Shown here: positions 52,108 through 59,897 of the stretch, piece after piece
Layout: each line of letters starts with the position of its first letter
Position numbering within the stretch: position 1 is the first letter of the stretch
Assembly (NCBI GenBank): GCA_013152275.1
Contig: JAADGS010000073.1
Span: 1 to 64,000 of the forward strand
Source of the DNA: Actinomycetota bacterium
GTDB taxonomy: Bacteria > Actinomycetota > Acidimicrobiia > Spongiisociales > UBA4744
Reading direction: 5' to 3'
DNA length: 64,000 bases
Program-made: the position numbers and the translations under genes
The notes under the pieces: model-generated
The model's input: only the letters and a program-made list of their open reading frames with translations
What the model was told of the DNA's origin: nothing
Database searches by the model: none

Positions 52108-53503
52108 CCCATTCGATCGCCCCGGAGAGGCCTGCGGGGTCTTCGGAGCCTTCGCACCGGGGTCCAACGTCGCCGGCCTCATCTACTTCGGGCTGTTTGC
52201 ACTGCAGCATCGCGGGCAGGAAAGCGCCGGCATAGCGGTCGGCAACGGGGAACAGCTGACGGCGTACAAGAACATGGGGCTGGTCGCGACGGTATTCGAC
52301 GAGAGCAAACTCGCCGGACTGCAAGGTTCGATCGGTATCGGGCACACGCGGTATTCGACGACCGGTTCGAGCACCTGGGACAACGCACAACCTTCGTTCC
52401 GGGGGCTCAGTGACCGCAGCATCGCGCTCGGACACAACGGCAATCTCATCAACACGGTCGAGCTCGCCGCCCGGCTGGGGTCTGCACCGGGGTCGACCGA
52501 CTCGGAGCTGATGACAGAAACGATCGCGCAGAAGATCCTCCAGGACCCGGGACTGTCGCTCGCCGATGCGATCGCCGAAGCGATGCCGGAGTTCGAGGGC
52601 GCCTACACGCTCGTGGTGATGGATGAGTCCACCGTCGCCGCGGCGCGCGACCCCCACGGATTCCGCCCGCTCTCGCTCGGCCGGTTGCCGACCGGCGGCC
52701 ACGTCGTCGCATCCGAGACCGCTGCACTCGACATCGTCGGTGCCGACTTCGTGCGTGACATCGAACCGGGGGAGGTCATCGTGCTCACCGACGCCGGAGT
52801 CGAGTCACGATTCCCCATGGAGCCCGCCGATTCGTGCCTGTGCGTATTCGAGTACGTCTATTTTGCCCGTCCGGACAGCGTCGTCGCCGGTCAGAACATA
52901 CACGGTGCACGGGTGGCGATGGGGATCCGACTGGCAGAAGAAAGCCCTGTGGAGGCCGATGTCGTGGTGCCGATTCCCGAATCCGGCATCCCGGCTGCGC
53001 AGGGGTTTGCCGCGGCGTCCGGGATCCCCTACCGGGACGGGCTCGTGAAGAACCGGTATGTGGGGCGCACGTTCATCGAGCCGGAGCAGATCGTGCGCGA
53101 CCGGGGGATCCGGATGAAACTCAACCCGATTCGTGAGACGCTGGACGGCCGCCGGGTGATTCTCGTCGACGACTCGATCGTTCGCGGTTCCACGACGCGC
53201 AAACTCGTGGAGTTGGTACGCGGTGCCGGGGCGACCGAGGTGCATTTGCGGGTTTCCTCACCCCCGTACCGTTGGCCCTGTTACTACGGGATGGACACGT
53301 CCGATCGTTCGAGCCTGCTTGCCGCGCACCGATCCGAAGAAGAGATCGCGGACTTTCTCGAGGTCGACTCGCTCGGATACCTGAGCCTCGACGGTCTCCT
53401 CGATTCGCTGCCGAACGCCAACCAGTCGTTCTGTACGGCGTGTCTGTCCGGCGACTATCCGACCGCGATCGGGAACCACAAGTTCGTTCGGGAGGAGGCA
53501 TGA
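52100..53503 (+). CDS. purF: Amidophosphoribosyltransferase
   Basis: First committed step of IMP synthesis: PRPP + glutamine to phosphoribosylamine. 467 aa. Cys12 follows a short 11-residue propeptide (ending PGEA), which is the N-terminal nucleophile after cleavage. [23 protein letters not shown] and GHNGNLIN form the glutaminase site. The PRTase part has [18 protein letters not shown] as PRPP loop. Cys in [11 protein letters not shown] fits the 4Fe-4S type seen in Bacillus and actinobacteria. Overlaps purL and purM. Confidence 0.96.
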   Translation: MGSPFDRPGEACGVFGAFAPGSNVAGLIYFGLFALQHRGQESAGIAVGNGEQLTAYKNMGLVATVFDESKLAGLQGSIGIGHTRYSTTGSSTWDNAQPSFRGLSDRSIALGHNGNLINTVELAARLGSAPGSTDSELMTETIAQKILQDPGLSLADAIAEAMPEFEGAYTLVVMDESTVAAARDPHGFRPLSLGRLPTGGHVVASETAALDIVGADFVRDIEPGEVIVLTDAGVESRFPMEPADSCLCVFEYVYFARPDSVVAGQNIHGARVAMGIRLAEESPVEADVVVPIPESGIPAAQGFAAASGIPYRDGLVKNRYVGRTFIEPEQIVRDRGIRMKLNPIRETLDGRRVILVDDSIVRGSTTRKLVELVRGAGATEVHLRVSSPPYRWPCYYGMDTSDRSSLLAAHRSEEEIADFLEVDSLGYLSLDGLLDSLPNANQSFCTACLSGDYPTAIGNHKFVREEA

Positions 53504-54510
53504 ACTCATACACCGACGCCGGTGTGGACGTGGCGGCCGGCGATCGTTTCGCCGAGACGATCGCAGCGTGTGTTCGCGCCACATGGGGTGCCAATGTCGT
53601 CGGTACGTTCGGGAGCTTCGCCGCCGGAGTGACGATCCCTGCAGGCTACGACGAGCCGGTCATCATGATGACGACCGACGGTGTGGGCACGAAGGTCGAA
53701 CTCGCCCGAATCTTGGGGAGGTTCGAGGGGATCGGTACGGATCTCGTCGCGATGTGTGTCGACGACCTCGCAGCGCTCGGAGCGGCTCCGCTCGGTTTCA
53801 CCGATTATCTGGCCGTCGGTGCGCTCGATCCCGAGCGCGACGAGGCGATCGTCGCTTCGGTCGCGGCAGCCTGTCGCGAGGCCGGGTGCGCCCTGTTGGG
53901 CGGTGAGACGGCCATCCATCCCGGCGTTCTGGAGCCTGCACAGTTCGATGTGGCGGGTGCCGCGATCGGCGTGGTCGAGCGGTTGGCGATCCCCGACCCG
54001 GCGTCTGTCGCCGTCGGGGATGCGGTCATCGGCGTGGCAAGCCCCAACGTGCGATCGAACGGGTTCTCGCTGGTGCGCTCGATCTTCGACGTGGAGGACT
54101 TTGCGTCGCCTGTTCCCGGAACGAACCAGACCGTGGGTGACGTGCTGCTGGAACCGTCGGTGCTCTACGTGCCGGCCGTGCTCGCCGTTGCCGGCCAGGT
54201 CGACGTACACGGGTTCGTTCACGTGACCGGTGGGGGCATCCCGGGCAACGTTCCCCGGGCACTCCCCGAAGGGCTCGGTGCGACGATCGACACGACGGCA
54301 TGGGTCGTCCCTCCGATCTTCGATCTGATCGCGCGGCGCGGACGAGTGGAACCGGCCGAGATGCTCTGTACGTTCAACATGGGCATCGGGTTCGTGCTGA
54401 TCGTCGATCCGGCCGATGGGCGGCGGACGGTCGACCTGCTCGCCGAGCACGATCATCAAGCGTGGGTGATCGGCGAGATCGTGCCGGGTTCGGAGATTCT
54501 CTTCGCGTAG
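53500..54510 (+). CDS. purM: Phosphoribosylformylglycinamidine cyclo-ligase
   Basis: AIR synthetase, 336 aa, converting FGAM to AIR. The N-terminus [17 protein letters not shown] is typical, followed by MMTTDGVGTKVELA, LLGGETAIHPGV, ASPNVRSNGFSLVR and HVTGGGIPGNVPRALP. GGAGGAGG precedes ATG 53500, which overlaps the purF stop. It is last of the plus-strand purine run; only 6 nt separate it from the convergent YbaK-like gene and no clear terminator is seen. Confidence 0.96.
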   Translation: MNSYTDAGVDVAAGDRFAETIAACVRATWGANVVGTFGSFAAGVTIPAGYDEPVIMMTTDGVGTKVELARILGRFEGIGTDLVAMCVDDLAALGAAPLGFTDYLAVGALDPERDEAIVASVAAACREAGCALLGGETAIHPGVLEPAQFDVAGAAIGVVERLAIPDPASVAVGDAVIGVASPNVRSNGFSLVRSIFDVEDFASPVPGTNQTVGDVLLEPSVLYVPAVLAVAGQVDVHGFVHVTGGGIPGNVPRALPEGLGATIDTTAWVVPPIFDLIARRGRVEPAEMLCTFNMGIGFVLIVDPADGRRTVDLLAEHDHQAWVIGEIVPGSEILFA

Positions 54511-54516
54511 GTCGTG

Positions 54517-55008
54517 TCACGGCTCGAGGGCGAGACCCTCCACGATCTGTACGTGGGGCAACCGGGCGAACACCTCGGGTGAGGTCTTGATCTTCGCCGA
54601 GCGGCTCCCCGCGCCAAAGATGGCCCAGTCGAGATCCATGATTCGGGCGTCGACGAAGAGGGGCATCGTCTCGGGCAGCGCGAACGGTGTCACACCTCCG
54701 ATCAGCATTCCCGTCAGCTCTTTCGTTGTCTCGGCGGGAGCGAAGCTGAGCTTCTTCACGCCGAGCAAGTCTCGGACCTTGTGGTTGACATCGAGGCGCG
54801 TCGTGGCGAGAACGACACAGGCGGCGTGTACTCCCGCCGGCTTGCGAGATGCGACAACGATGGTGTTGGCGGCCTTCTCGGGTGGGTAGTCGTAGTGGGC
54901 GCAGAAGGCGGCCGTGTCGGCGAGATCGGGGTCGCAGTCGATTATCTCGTAGTCCGTGCAGAGTTCATCGAGATGGGCGGCGACGGATTGGAGAATTGGG
55001 TCGGACAC
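54517..55008 (-). CDS. YbaK/EbsC-family aminoacyl-tRNA deacylase-like protein
   Basis: Protein of 163 aa with the YbaK/prolyl-tRNA editing fold: ANTIVVASRKPAGVHAACVVLATTRLD, KVRDLLGVKKLSFAPAETTKELTGMLIGGVTPF (both quoted in parts) including the conserved Lys and the GGVTPF turn. Such stand-alone domains hydrolyse wrongly charged tRNAs such as Ala- or Cys-tRNA-Pro. GTG 55008 is taken as start because TACGAT on the minus strand (55015-55020) ends 6 nt before it, indicating a leaderless message. A longer frame to 55038 is less likely. Confidence 0.85.
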   Translation of the reverse strand: MSDPILQSVAAHLDELCTDYEIIDCDPDLADTAAFCAHYDYPPEKAANTIVVASRKPAGVHAACVVLATTRLDVNHKVRDLLGVKKLSFAPAETTKELTGMLIGGVTPFALPETMPLFVDARIMDLDWAIFGAGSRSAKIKTSPEVFARLPHVQIVEGLALEP

Positions 55009-55050
55009 TTGCGCATCGTACCCACGAGACGCCCGCACGCCGACCCTTTT

Positions 55051-55105
55051 CCCGTTCTCGTGACGGTTGGTCAGGACTATTCCCGTGAAGCGTCACGAGA
55101 ACGGG
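55051..55105. repeat. Dispersed hairpin repeat C, copy 2
   Basis: Arms CCCGTTCTCGTGACG (55051-55065) and CGTCACGAGAACGGG (55091-55105), with a 25-nt loop. The loop core CAGGACTATTCCCG matches the complement of the loop in copy 1 (CAGGAATAATCCCG). It lies between the purH stop and the start of the YbaK-like gene. Confidence 0.88.
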
Positions 55106-55120
55106 TGGATGTTGCAGGCC

Positions 55121-56641
55121 CTAGTGTCGGAAGTGCCTCCGCCCGGTGAACATCAGCACGATGCCCCGCTCGTTGGCCGCATCGATCACTTCCTGGTCGT
55201 TCACCGAGCCGCCCGTCTCCACGATTGCGACGACTCCTGCATCCGCCAGTGTGTCGAGGCCATCTCGAAACGGGATGAGGGCCTCGCTGGCGGCGACGGC
55301 ACCCGAAAGCCGATCGCCGGCCTGATCGACCGCCCGCTTGGCGGCCCCGACGCGGCTCTGATCGCCGACACCGATGCCGACGGCTGCATCGTCTTGCACG
55401 ATCACGATGCTGTTCGATTTGCAGTGTGCTCCGACCGTCCAGGCAAGTCGGAGCTGGCCGATCTGCTCGGGAGTGGGCCGGGTCACCGAGACGGTCGTCC
55501 ACTCACCGATCTCCTGGCGGTCCGCGTCCTGGACGAGCGCTCCACCACCGATCATTCTCACGTCGAGCACCGGTTGTTCGGGAGGACGGGCGATCAGGAC
55601 GCGCAGGTTCTTCTTCTTGGTCAGGATTGCCGCCGCCTCGTCGGTGATGGCCGGGCAGATGACGACTTCGAGGAACATCTTGGCCATCTCCGATGCCGTG
55701 TCGCCGTCGAGGGCCTCGTTGACCGCTACGACACCGCCGAACGCCGAGAGCGGGTCGCAATCTCTGGCAGCGACAAACGCCTCGTAGGCGGAGGAGCGTT
55801 GCGCGACGCCACACGGGTTCAGATGTTTGACGACCACACATCCTGGATGGTCGATCCGGTTGACCAGGCGCCACGTCGACTCGGCGTCGGCGTAGTTGTT
55901 GAACGACAGATCCTTGCCTTGGAGTTGGTGCGCGTCGAAGACCCAGCCCCCTGCTCCTGCCTGTCGGTACAGTGCGGCTCGTTGGTGGGGATTCTCACCG
56001 TACCGGAGCGGCTTCACCCGGTCGAGGGCGAGGAGCAGGTGCTCGCCCATGCCCTCTCCGTTCAACCAGGCGTGAATGAGTGCGTCGTACCTGCCGGTGT
56101 GGGCGAAGGCCTCCGTGGCCAGACGGCGTCGCTCGGCACTCGTGGTGCCCCCTCGGGCCACGGATTCGATGATGAACTCGTAGTCGGACGGGTCTGTAAC
56201 CACCGCCACACGGCCATGGTTCTTTGCCGCGGCGCGGATCATCGCAGGTCCCCCGATGTCGATGTTCTCGATGATCTCGTGCTCGCCCTTGCCCGATGCG
56301 ACGGTTTCGGCGAACGGATACAGGTTGGCCACGAGCAGGTCGATCGGCACGATGTCTGCGGTTTCCAGGTCGTGCAGGTGGTCGGGGTTGTTCGTGTCTG
56401 CGAGCAGCGCCCCATGGATCTTCGGATGCAGCGTCTTGACACGTCCATCGAGCATCTCCGGCGATCCGGTCAGCTCAGAGACCGCCATGGCGGGGACCCC
56501 GAGTTCGGTCAGCGCTCTACGGGTGCCCCCGGAGGCGACGACCTGCACCCCCGCCTCGACGAGAGCAGAGCCAAGCCGGTCGAGACCCGTCTTGTCCGAG
56601 ACCGAGATCAGAGCTCTGCGGATGGGAATACGTTCGGTCAT
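55121..56641 (-). CDS. purH: Bifunctional AICAR formyltransferase/IMP cyclohydrolase
   Basis: Last two steps of IMP synthesis, 506 aa. The cyclohydrolase part opens with RALISVSDKTGLD and contains VKTLHPKIHGALLA and IDIGGPAMIRAAAKN. The formyltransferase part has KHLNPCGVA, SAFGGVVAVN and TVGAHCKSNSIVI. The start is ATG 56641, overlapping the purN stop (ATGA); a longer frame runs into purN and is rejected. It needs 10-formyl-THF, which FolD can supply. On the opposite strand from the other pur genes. Confidence 0.96.
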   Translation of the reverse strand: MTERIPIRRALISVSDKTGLDRLGSALVEAGVQVVASGGTRRALTELGVPAMAVSELTGSPEMLDGRVKTLHPKIHGALLADTNNPDHLHDLETADIVPIDLLVANLYPFAETVASGKGEHEIIENIDIGGPAMIRAAAKNHGRVAVVTDPSDYEFIIESVARGGTTSAERRRLATEAFAHTGRYDALIHAWLNGEGMGEHLLLALDRVKPLRYGENPHQRAALYRQAGAGGWVFDAHQLQGKDLSFNNYADAESTWRLVNRIDHPGCVVVKHLNPCGVAQRSSAYEAFVAARDCDPLSAFGGVVAVNEALDGDTASEMAKMFLEVVICPAITDEAAAILTKKKNLRVLIARPPEQPVLDVRMIGGGALVQDADRQEIGEWTTVSVTRPTPEQIGQLRLAWTVGAHCKSNSIVIVQDDAAVGIGVGDQSRVGAAKRAVDQAGDRLSGAVAASEALIPFRDGLDTLADAGVVAIVETGGSVNDQEVIDAANERGIVLMFTGRRHFRH

Positions 56642-57249
56642 GACCAGGTCACCTCGTTGTTGCTGACAGTGATACGTCCGGCGGCCAGTGCGTCGACGAC
56701 CGCCGGATAGAGATCGTGCTCCTGGATCTGGATCCTCGCGTGGAGACGGGCCACATCGTCTCCAGGCAGCACCGGAACGGTGCGCTGGGCGATGATCGGG
56801 CCCGCGTCGACGTCCTCGACGACGAAATGGACGGTCACACCGGTCGTTTCGACTCCGGCCGCAAGTGCCGTTTCCACCGCATGTGCGCCAGGAAACGCCG
56901 GGAGCAGCGAAGGGTGGATGTTGACGATGCGGTTCGGGAAACGGCTGATCGCAATCGGCGCAAGGACTCGCATGAACCCGGCGAGGATCACCCACTCACA
57001 GCCGTGCTCGTCGATGACGTCGCACACCGCAGTCGTGAACGACCGCCGGTTCGGGAAGTCGTTCCACGGGAGCAGCACCGTCGGGACGCCGTGCTCCTCG
57101 GCCCATCGGAGCCCTGTCGCCTCTCGATCTGCGATCACGACCGCAACGCGGTATGTGCTGGTGTGCTGGTTTTCGAGGAGTCTTTGCAGGTTCGATCCGC
57201 TGCCTGAGATCAGCACGGCGATGGGCACGGACGGCACGGACGGCAGCAT
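56638..57249 (-). CDS. purN: Phosphoribosylglycinamide formyltransferase
   Basis: GAR transformylase using 10-formyl-THF, 203 aa. Opens IAVLISGSGSNLQRLLE; catalytic NIHPSLLPAFPG (Asn, His), VHFVVEDVDAGPIIAQ with the catalytic Asp. ATG 57249 follows GGAG; the in-frame start at 57297 is less fitting. The pair purN-purH is coupled by a 4-nt overlap and is divergent from the acyl-CoA cluster. Confidence 0.95.
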   Translation of the reverse strand: MLPSVPSVPIAVLISGSGSNLQRLLENQHTSTYRVAVVIADREATGLRWAEEHGVPTVLLPWNDFPNRRSFTTAVCDVIDEHGCEWVILAGFMRVLAPIAISRFPNRIVNIHPSLLPAFPGAHAVETALAAGVETTGVTVHFVVEDVDAGPIIAQRTVPVLPGDDVARLHARIQIQEHDLYPAVVDALAAGRITVSNNEVTWS

Positions 57250-57379
57250 AGTGCTCCGGCACGGTGACCTGGCGTGAGCGAAGGGCGCCTGCTTCATCGA
57301 TGCGCGGCGAAGGAAAGGGGGACACCGAAGAGGAATCGACGGGACGGGGCCGATCCGGCGACCCGGTCTCAGGGTCGAT

Positions 57380-57385
57380 TACCCT
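57380..57385 (+). promoter_or_regulatory. -10 box of a leaderless promoter for the enoyl-CoA hydratase gene
   Basis: TACCCT ends 7 nt before ATG 57393 with no ribosome site between. The 143-nt gap to purN on the other strand shows no gene. Confidence 0.5.
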
Positions 57386-57392
57386 GCGATCC

Positions 57393-58175
57393 ATGGCCGG
57401 ATTCCTCACCCTCACAGATACAGACGCCGTCAGGACGCTCACGATGTCCAACCCGGGACGCAAGAACGCCGTCCCTGCGACTGCGTGGAGCCTGCTCACG
57501 GAAGCGTTCGAGGCGTTCGAGGCCTCCGATCGGCGCGTACTGATCCTGAAGGGGGCGCACGGAGATTTCTGTGCGGGTGCCGACATGAACAAGCCGACGT
57601 TGGACACAACGCCGAGTGCCGCAGACAACGCCGCGCGCATGCGCGTCATCAGCAGGGCGGTGACCGCCCTCCACCGGATCACCAAACCGACGATCGCGGC
57701 GGTCGACGGTGTCGCCGTGGGGGCGGGCATGAACATGGCGATCGGGTGCGACATCGCCATAGCCACGGAACGGGCGCGGTTCTCGGAGATCTTCGTCAAG
57801 CGTGGCCTGACGTTGGATTTCGGTGGAACATGGCTGCTGCCACGCCTCGTGGGTCTTGCACGAGCTCGAGAACTGGCGCTCACCGGGCGCATCGTCCACG
57901 CGCGTGAGGCGCTCGACCTCGGACTCGTGGCCTCCGTCGTGGCGGTCGAGCATCTCGATGAGACGGTCGATGAGCTTGCAGCCGAGCTGGCGAAGGGTGC
58001 GCCGCTGGCGCAGGCGTTCATCAAGCGAGCGCTCGACCGGTCATCGTCGATGACGTTCGAGCAGACGCTCGCGTTCGAGGAGCACGCCCAGGCGATCCTG
58101 CTGGGTTCCGAAGATCTCGAAGAGGGCGCCGCTGCCTTCATCGCCAAACGCGAGCCGCGCTTCCGAGGCCGCTGA
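57393..58175 (+). CDS. Enoyl-CoA hydratase/isomerase family protein
   Basis: Crotonase-fold protein of 260 aa. Oxyanion hole sequences are HGDFCAGADMN and VDGVAVGAGMNMAIGCD. Only part of the Glu pair of classical hydratases is clear (a Glu in ARFSEIFVKRGL), so it could hydrate an enoyl-CoA or act as an isomerase. A leaderless ATG is chosen because of the -10 box. It precedes a carboxylase, AtuA-like and dehydrogenase set, suggesting it hydrates an unsaturated branched acyl-CoA made by them. Confidence 0.88.
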   Translation: MAGFLTLTDTDAVRTLTMSNPGRKNAVPATAWSLLTEAFEAFEASDRRVLILKGAHGDFCAGADMNKPTLDTTPSAADNAARMRVISRAVTALHRITKPTIAAVDGVAVGAGMNMAIGCDIAIATERARFSEIFVKRGLTLDFGGTWLLPRLVGLARARELALTGRIVHAREALDLGLVASVVAVEHLDETVDELAAELAKGAPLAQAFIKRALDRSSSMTFEQTLAFEEHAQAILLGSEDLEEGAAAFIAKREPRFRGR

Positions 58176-58260
58176 AGCGCACAGCGCGACGTGACGACGG
58201 TGCCTCGTGCCGCGTCCGGACACATCGGAGAGGTTTGAGCCTCGTCACCTCCGAACGGTA

Positions 58261-58280
58261 CCGAGCGAGCGCCCGCTCGG
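58261..58280. promoter_or_regulatory. Palindromic operator at the carboxylase promoter
   Basis: CCGAGCGAGCGCCCGCTCGG, with 7-bp perfect arms, lies over the -35/spacer region of the promoter whose -10 is 58286-58291. A close relative occurs at 63611-63630 (CCGACCGAGAGCCCGGTCGG). The position fits a TetR-like repressor that senses an acyl-CoA. Regulator identity is inference. Confidence 0.6.
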
Positions 58281-58285
58281 TTAGG

Positions 58286-58291
58286 TACGAT
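58286..58291 (+). promoter_or_regulatory. -10 box of a leaderless promoter for the carboxylase beta gene
   Basis: TACGAT ends 7 nt before ATG 58299. This supports 58299 over the ATG at 58290, which overlaps the box itself. Confidence 0.5.
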
Positions 58292-58298
58292 GGTTCCA

Positions 58299-59897
58299 AT
58301 GGAGATGATCCGGTCCACGATCGACCCCCGGTCGGCGGAGTTCTCGGCCTACCGCGCCGCGATGCTCGAAGCCACCGAGATGGTCGCCGCCGAGCACCGC
58401 AAGGTCCTCACCATCGGTGGAGAGCGATACATCGAACGGCACCGCGCCAGAGGCAAGCTGCTGGTGCGTGAGCGGATCGACCGGATCATCGACCCCGACA
58501 CTCCTTTCCTCGAGCTGATGCCGCTCGCCGGGTGGGGCGGCAACGACCCTCTCGGCGCATCCAGCGTGGCGGGGATCGGGATCGTCTCCGGTGTCGAGAC
58601 CCTCATCACCGGTTCCGATCTGACCGTGAAGGGAGGGACGGCGACCGCCACCGGTGTCCGCAAGGCTCTCCGGGCCCAAGAGATAGCGTTGCGCAACCGG
58701 TTGCCGTATCTCCAGATGGTCGAATCCGGCGGGGCGGCACTCGACCAGCAGGCAGAGGTCTTCGTCCCCGGCGGCGCCACGTTCAAGAACTACACGCGGC
58801 TGTCCGCAGCCGGCATCCCCGTCATCTCGCTCGTCTTCGGATCCTCCACCGCGGGAGGCGCCTACCAGCCGGGGATGAGCGACTACGTGGTGATGGTGAA
58901 GAACCAGGCGGAGGTCTACCTTGGCGGTCCGCCGCTGGTCAAGATGGCAATCGACGAAGATGCCGACCCCGAGGCCCTCGGCGGGGCAGAGATGCATTCG
59001 CGCATCTCGGGGCTCTCCGATTACCTGGCGGTCGACGAGATGGACGCCCTCCGTATCGGACGCGGCATCATGGCGCACCTCAACTGGCGGAAGCTCGGAC
59101 CCGGTCCGTCCCTGCCGCCGGACCCTCCCGTCTACGACACCGACGAACTCCTGGGCATCGTTCCCGATGACCTTCGCGTCCCGTTCGACATGCGCGAGAT
59201 CCTCGCGCGCATCCTCGACGGGAGCCGTCTCGAGGAGTTCAAGCCGCTCTACGGAACGCAGCTCGTCGCCGGCTGGGGATCGATCTGGGGATACCCGATC
59301 GGCGTTCTCGCCAACAACGGAATCCTCTTCTCCCAGGAATCCCAGAAGGGAACCCAATTCATCCAGCTGTGCAACCAGATCGACACGCCGATCGTGTTCC
59401 TACAGAACATCACCGGGTTCATGGTCGGAACCACCTACGAACAGGGCGGCATCATCAAGCACGGCTCGCAGCTCATCAACGCCGTCTCCAACAGCACCGT
59501 ACCCCACTTCACCCTGATGATCGGCGCCTCGTACGGGGCGGGGAACTACGCCATGGCGGGAAGGGCGTACGATCCACGGTTCGTGTTCACGTGGCCGTCG
59601 CACCGGATCGGCGTGATGGGAGGAAAGCAGCTCGCAGGCGTTCTCGACATCGTTGCCCGATCTTCGGCTGCCTCCAGGGGCGAGGAGGTCGACGAGGAGA
59701 ACCTGGAGCAGCGCAAGCAGTTCCTCGAGATGAAGATGGACCATGAGTCGCAGGCTCTGTACGCAACCGGCAGGATCTGGGACGACGGCATCGTCGACCC
59801 GCGTGCATCCAGGACGGTGCTCGGGATCGCCATCTCCGCGGCCCACAATCAGGTCATCGAGGGGGTCAAGGGGGGCTGGGGAGTGTTCCGGATGTGA
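58299..59897 (+). CDS. Acyl-CoA carboxylase beta (carboxyltransferase) subunit
   Basis: Protein of 532 aa with two crotonase-like carboxyltransferase domains. Marks: RARGKLLVRERIDRIID near the N-terminus, SGGAALDQQAEVF, GSSTAGGAYQPGMSDYV (oxyanion glycines), NGILFSQESQKGTQFI, and GASYGAGNYAMAGRAYDPRF. GGAYQPGMSDY is closer to methylcrotonyl-/geranyl-CoA carboxylases than to propionyl-CoA carboxylase, so a branched unsaturated substrate is likely. It forms a holoenzyme with the biotin-carrying alpha subunit encoded next. Its promoter carries a 20-bp palindrome. Confidence 0.93.
   Translation: MEMIRSTIDPRSAEFSAYRAAMLEATEMVAAEHRKVLTIGGERYIERHRARGKLLVRERIDRIIDPDTPFLELMPLAGWGGNDPLGASSVAGIGIVSGVETLITGSDLTVKGGTATATGVRKALRAQEIALRNRLPYLQMVESGGAALDQQAEVFVPGGATFKNYTRLSAAGIPVISLVFGSSTAGGAYQPGMSDYVVMVKNQAEVYLGGPPLVKMAIDEDADPEALGGAEMHSRISGLSDYLAVDEMDALRIGRGIMAHLNWRKLGPGPSLPPDPPVYDTDELLGIVPDDLRVPFDMREILARILDGSRLEEFKPLYGTQLVAGWGSIWGYPIGVLANNGILFSQESQKGTQFIQLCNQIDTPIVFLQNITGFMVGTTYEQGGIIKHGSQLINAVSNSTVPHFTLMIGASYGAGNYAMAGRAYDPRFVFTWPSHRIGVMGGKQLAGVLDIVARSSAASRGEEVDEENLEQRKQFLEMKMDHESQALYATGRIWDDGIVDPRASRTVLGIAISAAHNQVIEGVKGGWGVFRM

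Noticed and set aside
50191-52182. Minus-strand frame of 663 codons opposite purL
   Set aside because: purL is complete and motif-rich on the plus strand; the antisense frame is a high-GC codon-structure artefact.
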